46,780 bases of DNA, taken from positions 1 through 46,780 of the forward strand of contig CAIVVT010000212.1 of assembly GCA_903909435.1 (NCBI GenBank), read 5' to 3'. A model generated the notes under the pieces. The model saw only the letters and a list, made by a program, of their open reading frames with translations. It ran no database searches and was not told the origin of the DNA. The position numbers and the translations under genes were made by a program. The DNA is from an uncultured Acidobacteriia bacterium (GTDB taxonomy: Bacteria > Acidobacteriota > Terriglobia > Bryobacterales > Bryobacteraceae). Shown here in pieces: positions 37,082 to 45,653 of this stretch (position 1 is its first letter; every line of letters starts with the position of its first letter).

Positions 37082-37917
37082 ACACGGTAGAAGTCGCCCC
37101 CGGCCTGGTCTTCGGCAGCGGGCCGTTCGTGCTGATCGCCGGGCCGTGCGTGATCGAGAGCGAGGAGCACGTCCACCTGCTCGCGCGCTCGATTCGGGCC
37201 ATCGCCGGGCACTTCGTTTTCAAGGCCAGCTTCGACAAGGCCAATCGGTCCAGCGGGGCTTCTTACCGCGGGCCGGGCATCGACGAAGGCTTGCGCATCC
37301 TGGCCGGCCTGCGCCGGGAGGGCTACCCGGTCCTCACCGACATCCACGAAACGTGGCAGGCCGAGCGAGCGGCGGAAGCCGTGGACATCCTGCAGATTCC
37401 AGCCTTTCTGTGCCGCCAGACCGATCTACTGATCGCCGCCGGGCGCACCGGCCGTGTGGTGAACATCAAGAAGGGCCAGTTTGTCGCCCCGCATGACATC
37501 GCAAACGCGGCGGACAAGGTCGCATCGACGGGCAACAACCGGATCGTGCTGACCGAGCGTGGCTCGTCCTTCGGCTACAACAACCTGGTTGTGGACATGC
37601 GCGGGCTGCCGCAGATGCGCGCCGCCGGCTGGCCCGTCGTGTTCGACGCCACGCATAGCGTACAATTACCCGGTGCGGGCGGCTCAGCTTCCGGAGGTGC
37701 GCCGGAGTTTATCGAGCCGCTCTCGCGGGCCGCGGTCGCGACCGGTATCGATGGCTTGTTCGTAGAGGTGCACGAGAATCCGTCGCGGGCGCTGTCCGAT
37801 GGAGCCAACGCACTCCGGCTCGACCGGCTGGCTGGCTTGCTCGAGCGGTTGCGCAGGATCGATACTCTGGTGAAGAGCGAGGAGTTCCTCCACGAAACCG
37901 GACCCTCGCGCGTCTAA
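37078..37917 (+). CDS. kdsA: 3-deoxy-8-phosphooctulonate synthase
   Basis: Condenses arabinose 5-phosphate with phosphoenolpyruvate to Kdo 8-phosphate. The TIM barrel shows [14 protein letters not shown] at the N terminus, [60 protein letters not shown] and [13 protein letters not shown]. The Cys in PCVIE corresponds to the metal-binding Cys of metal-dependent forms. 279 residues. ATG overlaps the pyrG stop (ATGA). The kdsD and kdsC steps are not in this window. Confidence 0.97.
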   Translation: MNTVEVAPGLVFGSGPFVLIAGPCVIESEEHVHLLARSIRAIAGHFVFKASFDKANRSSGASYRGPGIDEGLRILAGLRREGYPVLTDIHETWQAERAAEAVDILQIPAFLCRQTDLLIAAGRTGRVVNIKKGQFVAPHDIANAADKVASTGNNRIVLTERGSSFGYNNLVVDMRGLPQMRAAGWPVVFDATHSVQLPGAGGSASGGAPEFIEPLSRAAVATGIDGLFVEVHENPSRALSDGANALRLDRLAGLLERLRRIDTLVKSEEFLHETGPSRV

Positions 37918-37965
37918 GTTAAGTGGGATGAAGTGTCGGGAGACCCGGCCCAGGAGTTTACGGTG

Positions 37966-38436
37966 ATGACGACGAATGCCAACCGCGCGCGCCGCGGCTT
38001 TTCGCTGATCGAGCTGCTGATCGTTATCGCGATCATTCTGATCATCGCTGCGATTGCGGCGCCGAAGTTGAACATTGCCCGCATGCAGGCCCAGGAGATG
38101 GCCGCAGTCCGTACAATATCCACGATCCACGTGGCCGAAACCGGGTACTACTCGCAGTTCGGTAAGTTCGCCGAGAACTTGCAGCAGCTTGGGCCACCGG
38201 CTGGCGGTGCATCCGGTCCCTCCGCCGCCGACCTCATCTCGGGCGATCTGGCCTCGGGCCAGAAGAGCGGCTACGTGTTCACGCTGACCGCCTCAAAAGA
38301 GGGCTATTCGATCTCCGCCGTCCCGCAGATCTTCGGCCAGACCGGCCGCCGCACTTTCTTCTCCGACCAGACCATGGCGGTTCGCGAGAACTGGAGTGCG
38401 GAACCTGCAACGGCGCAGAGCAAAGAGATCAAGTAG
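37966..38436 (+). CDS. Type IV pilin-like/prepilin protein
   Basis: 156 residues from ATG 37966, with AGGAG at 37952-37956 upstream. It has a class III prepilin signal: a short basic leader (TNANRARRG) ahead of FSLIELLIVIAIILIIAAIAAP, with Glu at +5. PilD-type peptidase would cut after Gly. The rest (AVRTISTIHVAETGYYSQFGKF) resembles a GspG/PilE-like globular head. It stands 48 bp after kdsA without other pilus genes; kdsA and this gene may still be co-transcribed. Pilin, pseudopilin and minor pilin roles are all possible. Confidence 0.9.
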   Translation: MTTNANRARRGFSLIELLIVIAIILIIAAIAAPKLNIARMQAQEMAAVRTISTIHVAETGYYSQFGKFAENLQQLGPPAGGASGPSAADLISGDLASGQKSGYVFTLTASKEGYSISAVPQIFGQTGRRTFFSDQTMAVRENWSAEPATAQSKEIK

Positions 38437-38466
38437 GCGCGCCGGGGGAACTGCTTCGGACGCGCT

Positions 38467-40491
38467 TCAAAACTCCCGCCTCACGGTTGGATCGGCATCC
38501 TGTTTAGCCAGCAACGCGTGTTTGCCTGCCACGATCACTTCCAGGATCTTCTCCACATCGTAGACGCAGCCGCCCCAGGTCCCGCCGCTGACGTCCTGCA
38601 GCGCGGCCCACAGCCGCGTATCGGCCGGCAGTTGTGCGTCCGGAGCCAGATCGGCGCGCAGCGGGCGCGCGGCCAGCAGTTTCGTGCCTGCCTCCGCGCC
38701 GAAGATCTCCTCGCCATGCCCGACCAGGTTCACTTCGCCTTCGAGTTTCTCCCGGTCCACGCGGATTTCCACGACATCGCCGTCCATGAGTTTACCGATC
38801 GCACCCCCGGCGAGGGCTTCCGGCGTGACGTGGCCGATACAGGCCCCCGTCGATACGCCGCTGAAACGCGCGTCGGTAATAAGTGCCACCTGCTTGCCGA
38901 AGGGCAGATACTTGAGGGCGCTGGTGAGTTGGTAAGTTTCTTCCATGCCCGAGCCCAGCGGGCCGCGGCACATCAGCACCAGGATGTCGCCCGCGAGAAT
39001 CCGGCCGGCCTTGATGGCTTGAATCGCGGAGGTCTCAGTGAGGAACGTCCGTACCGGCCCGCGCTTGCGGTAGACGCCGTCCGGATCCACCACTGCGGGG
39101 TCGATGGCGGTCGCCTTGATCACCGAGCCGCCCGGAGCGATGTTGCCCACAGGGAAGCAGACGGTCGGCGTGAGCCCGCTCGCGTGCGCTCGATCCGGCC
39201 CCATGATCACCTGCTCGGGATCGATGCCGTCCCGCTCTCTTAAGACGCGCAGAAAGGCGTGCCGACGCTCGCTCTGCTGCCACCAATCCAGGCACTCGTC
39301 CAGCGCGCAGCCCGAGACCGTGAGCGCCTTCACGCTCAACAGCCCGGCGCGGCGCAGGTGCAGCATCACTTCGGGCACGCCTCCGGCGAGAAACACGCGC
39401 GCGGTGGTGAAGCCCTGGGGGCCGTTGGGCAGCGCGTCAACCAGGCGCGGCGTCTGGCGGTTGAAGCGGTTCCAATCCTCGACGCCGGGGCGCCGCAATC
39501 CGGCGTGATACGCAATGGCTGAGAGGTGCAGGATCAGGTTCGTCGAGCCGCCAAAGGCCGCGTGAACCACCATCGCATTCTCGATCGACGCCGCCGTCAG
39601 GATGTCCCGAGTGACGATCCCCCGGGCCTGCAGCAGCAGCGCCGCGCGGGCGCTCCGCACCGCCATGTCCAGCCACACGGGCTCGCCCGACGGGGCTAGG
39701 GCGGCGTGCGGCAGCGTCAGGCCCAGGGCTTCGCCGACCACCTGCGACGTGGCCGCCGTACCCAGGAACTGGCAGCCTCCGCCGGGCGAGGCGCAGGCCC
39801 GGCAGCCCATCTCGGCGGCATATTCGAGCGTGATCTCGCCGTGTGCGTAGCGCGCGCCGACGGACTGGATCTTGCCCGCGTCTTCGCCTTGCTCGGCCGC
39901 CAGGGTGACCCCGCCCGGGACCAGTACGCAGGGCAGGTAGTGCGTGGCGGCGAGCGCCATCATCATCGCGGGCAGGCCCTTGTCGCAGGTGGCGACGCCC
40001 AGCACCGCGCCGCGCGTCGGCAGGCTGCGGATCAGGCGGCGGAACACCGTGGACGCGTCGTTGCGGTACGGCAGCGAATCGAACATCCCCGTGGTGCCCT
40101 GCGAGCGGCCGTCGCACGGGTCGCTGCAGGCCGCGGAGAAGGGCACGGCGTCCTGCGCGGCCAGTTCGTGCGCCGCCGCTTCGACCAACAGACCGACTTC
40201 CCAATGGCCGCTATGAAAGCCTAATGCGATCGGCCTGCCGTCCGGCGCGCGCAGGCCGCCGTGCGTCGAGAGAATCAGCACTTCCGTGCCGCCCAGCTTC
40301 GCCGGGTCCCAACCCATGCCGGCGTTCATTGTCCAGCCGAACAGATGACCGCTGGGCGCGGTCCGCAGCATCTCTGCCGTGAACGGCAAGCTGCCGGCCG
40401 GTCCCGTGGCCTGGGTCCGTGCTTCGAACAGAGAGCAATCGCCCGAATCGAGTACGGATTTCGCGTCCGGAATACGAGTGTTACCAGCCAT
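38467..40491 (-). CDS. YjhG/YagF-type dehydratase (IlvD/Edd superfamily), probable sugar-acid dehydratase
   Basis: 674 residues from ATG 40491. It is longer than IlvD and close to E. coli YjhG and YagF, which dehydrate D-xylonate. The Fe-S ligands would be the Cys in [26 protein letters not shown] and [30 protein letters not shown] and [23 protein letters not shown] are superfamily motifs. The [10 protein letters not shown] wording matches YjhG rather than IlvD or Edd. It is divergent from a Tat-exported oxidoreductase gene only 29 bp away, which suggests shared sugar-acid metabolism. The exact substrate is inferred. Confidence 0.88.
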   Translation of the reverse strand: MAGNTRIPDAKSVLDSGDCSLFEARTQATGPAGSLPFTAEMLRTAPSGHLFGWTMNAGMGWDPAKLGGTEVLILSTHGGLRAPDGRPIALGFHSGHWEVGLLVEAAAHELAAQDAVPFSAACSDPCDGRSQGTTGMFDSLPYRNDASTVFRRLIRSLPTRGAVLGVATCDKGLPAMMMALAATHYLPCVLVPGGVTLAAEQGEDAGKIQSVGARYAHGEITLEYAAEMGCRACASPGGGCQFLGTAATSQVVGEALGLTLPHAALAPSGEPVWLDMAVRSARAALLLQARGIVTRDILTAASIENAMVVHAAFGGSTNLILHLSAIAYHAGLRRPGVEDWNRFNRQTPRLVDALPNGPQGFTTARVFLAGGVPEVMLHLRRAGLLSVKALTVSGCALDECLDWWQQSERRHAFLRVLRERDGIDPEQVIMGPDRAHASGLTPTVCFPVGNIAPGGSVIKATAIDPAVVDPDGVYRKRGPVRTFLTETSAIQAIKAGRILAGDILVLMCRGPLGSGMEETYQLTSALKYLPFGKQVALITDARFSGVSTGACIGHVTPEALAGGAIGKLMDGDVVEIRVDREKLEGEVNLVGHGEEIFGAEAGTKLLAARPLRADLAPDAQLPADTRLWAALQDVSGGTWGGCVYDVEKILEVIVAGKHALLAKQDADPTVRREF

Positions 40492-40504
40492 AGGTCTGAC
40501 CCAA

Positions 40505-40513
40505 TGATAGAAT
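40505..40513 (+). promoter_or_regulatory. Candidate extended -10 promoter, near-leaderless transcript
   Basis: TGA-TAGAAT (40505-40513) matches the extended -10 form TGN-TATAAT with one mismatch. It ends 7 bp before ATG 40521, so transcription would begin close to the start codon of the oxidoreductase gene, or within its first codons if ATG 40527 is used. No convincing -35 lies 17 bp upstream. The site is in the 29-bp gap shared with the divergent dehydratase. Confidence 0.4.
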
Positions 40514-40520
40514 TCGCGCA

Positions 40521-41870
40521 ATGTCCATGACACGCCGCTCCGTTCTGGGATCTCTGACGGCGCTCTCGTACAGCCGAGTGCGAGGAGCGAACGACCGTGT
40601 GGGAGTGGGCTTCATCGGCTACGGATTGATCGGCGCCCAGCACGTCTACGACTTCAGCCATCAGGACGACGCCAACCTGGTTGCGCTGTCCGAGACCTTC
40701 GAACCGCGCCTGCAACAGGGCGTCGAAGTTTGTAACAGGAAATCAGGCGGAACCACCCGCCCGTATAGGGACTTTCGACGCCTGCTGGACGACAAAGACG
40801 TCGATGCCGTGGTTGTCTGCACTCCCGACCACTGGCATGCCCTCATGACCATGCTGGCCTGCGCCGCGGGCAAGGACGTATACGTCGAGAAGCCCATGAC
40901 GCTGTTCGTGCGCGAGGGGCGCTGGATGGCCGACGTCGCCCGCAGGCATAAGCGCATCGTGCAGGTCGGTACGCAGCAGCGCAGCGGCAAACACTACCGC
41001 GCCGCCTTCGACCTGATGCGGCAGGGCCACATCGGCAAAGTGGTCTCCGTGCACATGGGCACGTCCCGCAACGTGACGCCCGGCTTCGGCAAACCGGAGG
41101 GCGCTCAGCCGGAGAACTTCAATTACGACATGTGGCTCGGACCGGCCCCTGCGCACGCCTATTCACCGCATCGCGGGCTGTACCATTTCCGCTGGTTCTG
41201 GGATTTCTCGGGCGGCCAGATGACGAACCTCGGCGCGCACGAGATCGACATCCTGCAATGGTTTCTGGGGCAAAAGGGTCCCACCGCGGTCACGTCGTCG
41301 GGAGGTCGGTTCGCTCTCGAAGACGATGGCGAGACGCCCGACGTGCAGGACGCGCTGTTCGAATACCCCGGCTTCACGGCCACCTGGTCCGAGCGCGAAG
41401 TGTCGTCCGGCCGTCGCGCCGGATACGGCACGGAGTTCTTCGGGACCCGCGGATCGCTGGTGATCAGCCGCGCGGGCTGGGAGCTGTTTCCGGACACGAA
41501 GACGTCCCCCTCGAACGCCATTCCCGTGTTTCAGGGCCAGCCCGAGGGCGGCCCGCAGAGGGTCAAAGTGGAGCCGGAGTTGCTGATGCAGCCGGGCAAG
41601 ATGGCGGGTTCCTCGAACGAGCAGTTCGACTTGCACGTGCGCGGCTTCCTCGACTGCGTGAAGTCGCGCCAGAAGCCCATCGCCGACGCCGAAGACGGCC
41701 ACCGCACGGCCACTGCCTGCCACCTGGCCAACATCAGTTACCGCACGGGGCGCAAGATTCGTTGGGACCCCGAATCCGAAATGATCACGGGTGACGCCGA
41801 AGCCGCTGCCATGTTGGAGCGCCCGTACCGCAAACCGTGGGATGCTGTGCTGAGAGGCCTACTCTCGTAA
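40521..41870 (+). CDS. Tat-exported Gfo/Idh/MocA family oxidoreductase
   Basis: 449 residues with a Tat-type leader ([15 protein letters not shown]), then a Rossmann fold starting [19 protein letters not shown]. Family marks are [28 protein letters not shown] (the EKP Lys is catalytic or cofactor-near), [13 protein letters not shown] and [17 protein letters not shown]. Such proteins carry their NAD(P) folded through Tat and act on sugars in the periplasm. ATG 40521 or 40527 is possible. It is followed after 36 bp by a Tat-exported sugar isomerase-like gene. Substrate unknown. Confidence 0.92.
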   Translation: MSMTRRSVLGSLTALSYSRVRGANDRVGVGFIGYGLIGAQHVYDFSHQDDANLVALSETFEPRLQQGVEVCNRKSGGTTRPYRDFRRLLDDKDVDAVVVCTPDHWHALMTMLACAAGKDVYVEKPMTLFVREGRWMADVARRHKRIVQVGTQQRSGKHYRAAFDLMRQGHIGKVVSVHMGTSRNVTPGFGKPEGAQPENFNYDMWLGPAPAHAYSPHRGLYHFRWFWDFSGGQMTNLGAHEIDILQWFLGQKGPTAVTSSGGRFALEDDGETPDVQDALFEYPGFTATWSEREVSSGRRAGYGTEFFGTRGSLVISRAGWELFPDTKTSPSNAIPVFQGQPEGGPQRVKVEPELLMQPGKMAGSSNEQFDLHVRGFLDCVKSRQKPIADAEDGHRTATACHLANISYRTGRKIRWDPESEMITGDAEAAAMLERPYRKPWDAVLRGLLS

Positions 41871-41906
41871 GCTCCTGGGGATCTTGCCGGAAGAGAAGAG
41901 GGTTTT

Positions 41907-42956
41907 GTGAAGCGCCGAGATTTTGTGTTGGCGGCCCTGCCTGCCGCCCTGCCCGCTTTAGCCCGTACCGGCGTGGAACCGGCAAAGCGATCTCCGCTCG
42001 GAGTCGCCTGGACCAGTTTCATGGGCGCCCGCCGGGTCAGCGACCCGCTGCAACTCGCCAAACTGGCCGTCTCCTACGGCGCAGCCGGTGTCCAGGGTCC
42101 GATGTCCGATCTCAGCGCGGCCGCCGTGCGCGAGGTGCGTTCGACACTCGAACGTGAGTCGCTGTATTTCGAAGGCGCGGCGGCGGTTCCTTTCAAGGAG
42201 ACCGACGCGGAGTTGTTTGAACAGCAGTTGGCCGCGTCTAAGGCCGCCGGCGCGCGCTGTGTCCGGGTAGGCTGCCTGAGCGGCCGCCGCTACGAGACCT
42301 TCCACAGCCTGCCGGAGTGGCGCGAGTTCGTCGCGCGTTGCAAGGACGGCATCCGGCGCATGGTCACGGCGGCGGAGCGGGTTAAGCTGCCGGTCGCACT
42401 CGAGAATCACAAGGACTGGACCGGGCAAGAACTGGCGGCGCTGATGAAGGAGTACTCCAGCGAATACCTGGGTGTGTGCCTCGACTTCGGCAACAATCTC
42501 TCGCTGCTGGAAGACCCGTACGAGGTTGTCGACGCCCTCGCGCCGTACACCATCGCCACGCACATGAAGGACTCTCGCGTCTCGTTTGGCGCCATCGGCG
42601 GCCCAAAAGGCGGCGCGAAAGGTCTTCTGCTGGGTGACGTCGTGCTCGGCGATGGCGTGCTCGACCTCGCCCGCATTCTGGATAGCTTGCGGAAAGGCGG
42701 CCGGAACCCCAGACTGTCGCTCGAGATGATCTCGCGCAGCGCACTGGAGGTCCCGGTGCTGAGTTCGGGCTACTGGGCCACTTTCCCGGAACGCCCGGGC
42801 ATCCGTCTGGCCAAAGTGGTCGAACTGGGAGCCGGGCGTCCCGTCGAACCCCTGGCGCTCGAGTCGCTCTCGAAGGACGAGCGTGTGGCGCTGGAAGAAA
42901 GGAACATCAGGCGTTGCCTTGATTGGGCCAGCGCGAACGTCGCATGGAAGAACTAA
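41907..42956 (+). CDS. Tat-exported sugar phosphate isomerase/epimerase family protein
   Basis: 349 residues starting at GTG 41907 with a Tat-like signal (KRRDFVLAALPAALPALA). The TIM-barrel core shows RCVRVGCLSGRRYETF, LPVALENHKDWTGQELA, YLGVCLDFGNNLSLLED and TIATHMKDSRVSFG. The Glu, Asp and His residues at strand ends fit a metal-dependent isomerase or epimerase. Export suggests action on free sugars in the periplasm. It follows the Gfo/Idh/MocA gene, a pairing often seen in inositol or unusual sugar catabolism. The last 13 bp overlap the coaD start. Confidence 0.9.
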   Translation: MKRRDFVLAALPAALPALARTGVEPAKRSPLGVAWTSFMGARRVSDPLQLAKLAVSYGAAGVQGPMSDLSAAAVREVRSTLERESLYFEGAAAVPFKETDAELFEQQLAASKAAGARCVRVGCLSGRRYETFHSLPEWREFVARCKDGIRRMVTAAERVKLPVALENHKDWTGQELAALMKEYSSEYLGVCLDFGNNLSLLEDPYEVVDALAPYTIATHMKDSRVSFGAIGGPKGGAKGLLLGDVVLGDGVLDLARILDSLRKGGRNPRLSLEMISRSALEVPVLSSGYWATFPERPGIRLAKVVELGAGRPVEPLALESLSKDERVALEERNIRRCLDWASANVAWKN

Positions 42957-43477
42957 CAGGCAGGTCTGGCGGGTCAGCGTCCCGCGCCGGGATCGTCGGC
43001 GTTTACCCGGGCTCGTTCGACCCCATCACGAACGGGCATCTCGATCTGATTCTGCGCGGGTCGCGCATCGTGGACCGGCTGGTCGTAGCGGTGTTGCGCA
43101 ATGAGCACAAAAAGCCCCTGTTCAGCGTCGAGGAACGGGTGGAAATGTTGCAGGAAGTCGTGCAGGCAATTCCCAGCGTCCAAGTCGATAGTTTCGACGG
43201 GCTGCTGGTCGATTACACGGCCCGCCAAAACGCCACCGTGATCTTCCGTGGCATAAGAGCTATTTCTGATTACGAATACGAACTACAAATGGCGCTTATG
43301 AACCGGCGGCTGGCGCCGGATATTGAAACTGTGTTTATGATGGCAGGAGAGGCGTATTCCTTCATCAGTTCTCGAATCGTGAAGGAAGTCATCCGGCTGG
43401 GCGGCAATATCGGCGGTCTGGTACCACCTTCGGTGGAGGCCAGGCTGCGCCAGCGGCTACTTGTGCCGGAACCCTAA
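42944..43477 (+). CDS. coaD: Phosphopantetheine adenylyltransferase
   Basis: Fourth step of coenzyme A synthesis, converting phosphopantetheine plus ATP to dephospho-CoA. The nucleotidyltransferase motif is GVYPGSFDPITNGHLDLI (T/HxGH-type TNGH). VIFRGIRAISDYEYELQMALMNRRL and AYSFISSRIVKEVIRLGG are diagnostic. From ATG 42944 the protein has 177 residues, with about 18 extra N-terminal residues (EELTGRSGGSASRAG) that may not be conserved. The start overlaps the previous gene by 13 bp. A housekeeping gene, probably unrelated to the sugar cluster. Confidence 0.95.
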   Translation: MEELTGRSGGSASRAGIVGVYPGSFDPITNGHLDLILRGSRIVDRLVVAVLRNEHKKPLFSVEERVEMLQEVVQAIPSVQVDSFDGLLVDYTARQNATVIFRGIRAISDYEYELQMALMNRRLAPDIETVFMMAGEAYSFISSRIVKEVIRLGGNIGGLVPPSVEARLRQRLLVPEP

Positions 43478-43497
43478 ACCAGATTGGAAGTCACCCC

Positions 43498-44688
43498 ATG
43501 CAAGCCGCACTCAACCAGGCAGATAGAATTTCACTGATCAGCGTCTCTTCCACGGCGAAGGTATCGGCTGAAGCCGAGAAACTGCGTCGCGCGGGTGTAG
43601 ACGTCGTCGATTTCGGAGTCGGTGAACCCGACTTTCCCACGCCGGACAATATCAAGCGCGCCGCTATCGCAGCGCTCGATGCCAATTTCACGCGCTACAC
43701 CGCGATGCAGGGTGTGCAGGAGTTACGCCAGGCCATTTGCGACCGGCACCACAAGGACTTCGGCACCAATTATGCCGTCAACGAATGCGTTGTCACGGTC
43801 GGCGGCAAGCACGCCATTTTCAACCTGGTCCAGGCGCTGGTTAATCCCGGTGACGAGGTGGTCATCCCGGTGCCGTATTGGGTGACCTACAAGGACGTGG
43901 TCAACTACGCGGGTGGCCGCTGCGTGTTCGTCGAGACAAATGAAAAAGATGGCTTTGCCGTCACAGCCGCCCAGATCGAGCGGGCGCTGACGCCGCTCAC
44001 CCGGCTGATTATCGTCAACTCCCCGTCCAATCCTTCTGGTGCAATCGTGGATCGCGAGGAGTTCGAGAAGATCGCCATGCTGGCTCGCAAGCGCGGCATT
44101 TACGTGATGACCGACGAGTGCTATTGCCAGTTCCTGTACGACAGCCAGCCGTATTCGGTCGCGTCCATGGATGACATGAAGGACACCGTACTGGTGGCCG
44201 GTTCACTGTCGAAGACGTACGCTATGACCGGCTGGCGCATCGGGTTCGCGCTGGCGCCCACACCGATCTGCACGGCGATGATCAAGCTGCAGTCGCATTC
44301 GACCTCCAACCCGACCTCGTTCGCCCAAAAAGGCGCCATCGAAGCGCTCAACGGCCCGCAGGATTCCGTCGGCGTGATGCTGGAGGAATACCGGCGGCGC
44401 CGCGATTTTACCGTGGCCAAACTCCGCAAAATGCCGGGGATCGAGTGCATCGAACCGCGCGGAGCGTTTTACGTCTACCCGAACATCTCGGGCATTCTGG
44501 GGCGCAAGGGGGTTGCCACACCGATGCAGTTCGCCGAACAACTGCTCGCCAAGGCGCACGTCGCAGTCGTGCCCGGAGAGGCCTTCGGCACCGAGGCGCA
44601 CGTCCGCATCTCCTACGCCGCGAGCCTGGAACAACTCGATAAGGGCCTGACTCGCATGGAGAACCTCATACTTGAGCTCAACAGCTAG
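43498..44688 (+). CDS. Pyridoxal phosphate-dependent class I aminotransferase (aspartate aminotransferase-like)
   Basis: 396 residues. The fold-type I core has FGVGEPDFPTPDNIK near the N terminus, INLV-like KHAIFNLVQALVNPGDEV, PYWVTYKDV, VNSPSNPSGA, YVMTDECYCQF and the PLP-Lys motif SLSKTYAMTGWRIGF. The C-terminal part has EPRGAFYVYPNI and VVPGEAFGTEAHVRISYA. This is subgroup I-gamma, which includes aspartate and prephenate aminotransferases; the exact substrate is uncertain. The C-terminal codons overlap the next gene by 17 bp. ATG 43498 lies 20 bp after coaD. Confidence 0.93.
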   Translation: MQAALNQADRISLISVSSTAKVSAEAEKLRRAGVDVVDFGVGEPDFPTPDNIKRAAIAALDANFTRYTAMQGVQELRQAICDRHHKDFGTNYAVNECVVTVGGKHAIFNLVQALVNPGDEVVIPVPYWVTYKDVVNYAGGRCVFVETNEKDGFAVTAAQIERALTPLTRLIIVNSPSNPSGAIVDREEFEKIAMLARKRGIYVMTDECYCQFLYDSQPYSVASMDDMKDTVLVAGSLSKTYAMTGWRIGFALAPTPICTAMIKLQSHSTSNPTSFAQKGAIEALNGPQDSVGVMLEEYRRRRDFTVAKLRKMPGIECIEPRGAFYVYPNISGILGRKGVATPMQFAEQLLAKAHVAVVPGEAFGTEAHVRISYAASLEQLDKGLTRMENLILELNS

Positions 44689-45523
44689 ACCGTCCATCCG
44701 GTTGCTCCCGGCGGAGTACCTGGACAAGATCTGGGGGACGCCTGCGGTCGAACCCTGGTTCGTTTCCGACGGGCGCAAAATCGGGGAGGTCTGGTATCAG
44801 GACGATCCGCCGCTGCCGCTGTTGACGAAGTTCATCTTCACCTCGGAACGGCTGTCGGTGCAGGTCCACCCGGACGACAGATACGCCAGGTCTAAGGGTC
44901 TGGACCGGGGCAAGACCGAGATGTGGCACGTGCTGCGCGCCGATCCGGGCGGGCAAATCGCACTTGGGTTCCGGCACGAGATCGATCGGGAAACGCTCCG
45001 CCGGTCGGCGCTCGACGGTTCCATCGTGGACCTGCTGCGCTGGTTCGACGTCAAGCCGGGCGAGAGCTACCTCGTTTCCGCAGGAACGGTGCACGCGCTG
45101 GGCGCCGGAGTGGTCGTGGTTGAAGTGCAGCAGACCTCCGACACGACGTACCGGCTATACGATTACGGCCGCCCGCGGGAACTCCACCTGGCCGACGCGA
45201 TGGCCACTGCGCACCTGGGACCGTGGATTCCGCCGCACATGTTCGCGTCAAAAGCCAGCAAAGCGCCGTGGATTCCCGTGCTGCGAACCGCGTTCTTCGA
45301 GATCCACACGGCTGATGTCCAAGTGCCGTTATCCTTGGCCCGCCCGGATGCGCCGTTTGCCCTGTACGTCTTTACGGCGGGTAGCGGGAGCATTGGCGGC
45401 CAGCCCTACCGCGAGGGCGAGTGCTGGCTGGTGGAAGGCCTCGAGGACGGCGTGAAACTGGAACCAGCGCGTCCGACCAAGATCCTGCGGGCCTTTCCTC
45501 CCAAGGCCGCCGTGGCGCTTTAG
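44672..45523 (+). CDS. manA: Type I mannose-6-phosphate isomerase
   Basis: Zinc enzyme interconverting mannose 6-phosphate and fructose 6-phosphate. 283 residues, the short bacterial form. Zn-binding residues appear in VQVHPDDRYAR, GKTEMWHVL and SAGTVHALGAG; VVVEVQQTSDTTYRLYDYGR is the family signature. The start is probably TTG 44672, with GGAG about 10 bp upstream and a 17-bp overlap with the aminotransferase gene. It supplies mannose 6-phosphate for polysaccharides; a link to the glycosyltransferases at the start of the window is speculative. Confidence 0.92.
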   Translation: MSSTARPSIRLLPAEYLDKIWGTPAVEPWFVSDGRKIGEVWYQDDPPLPLLTKFIFTSERLSVQVHPDDRYARSKGLDRGKTEMWHVLRADPGGQIALGFRHEIDRETLRRSALDGSIVDLLRWFDVKPGESYLVSAGTVHALGAGVVVVEVQQTSDTTYRLYDYGRPRELHLADAMATAHLGPWIPPHMFASKASKAPWIPVLRTAFFEIHTADVQVPLSLARPDAPFALYVFTAGSGSIGGQPYREGECWLVEGLEDGVKLEPARPTKILRAFPPKAAVAL

Positions 45524-45653
45524 GGCGGCTCCGGCTGGGCCATGACAGCGGCGGAGGTGCGCCAGCGCCAGCCGCACTTGTTACTTGAGCGGAGCGGGAA
45601 AACGGCCGGTCCCGCAGCCTGGGTTGGTATTCTGAAGGTTTGGCTCCCTCCTG

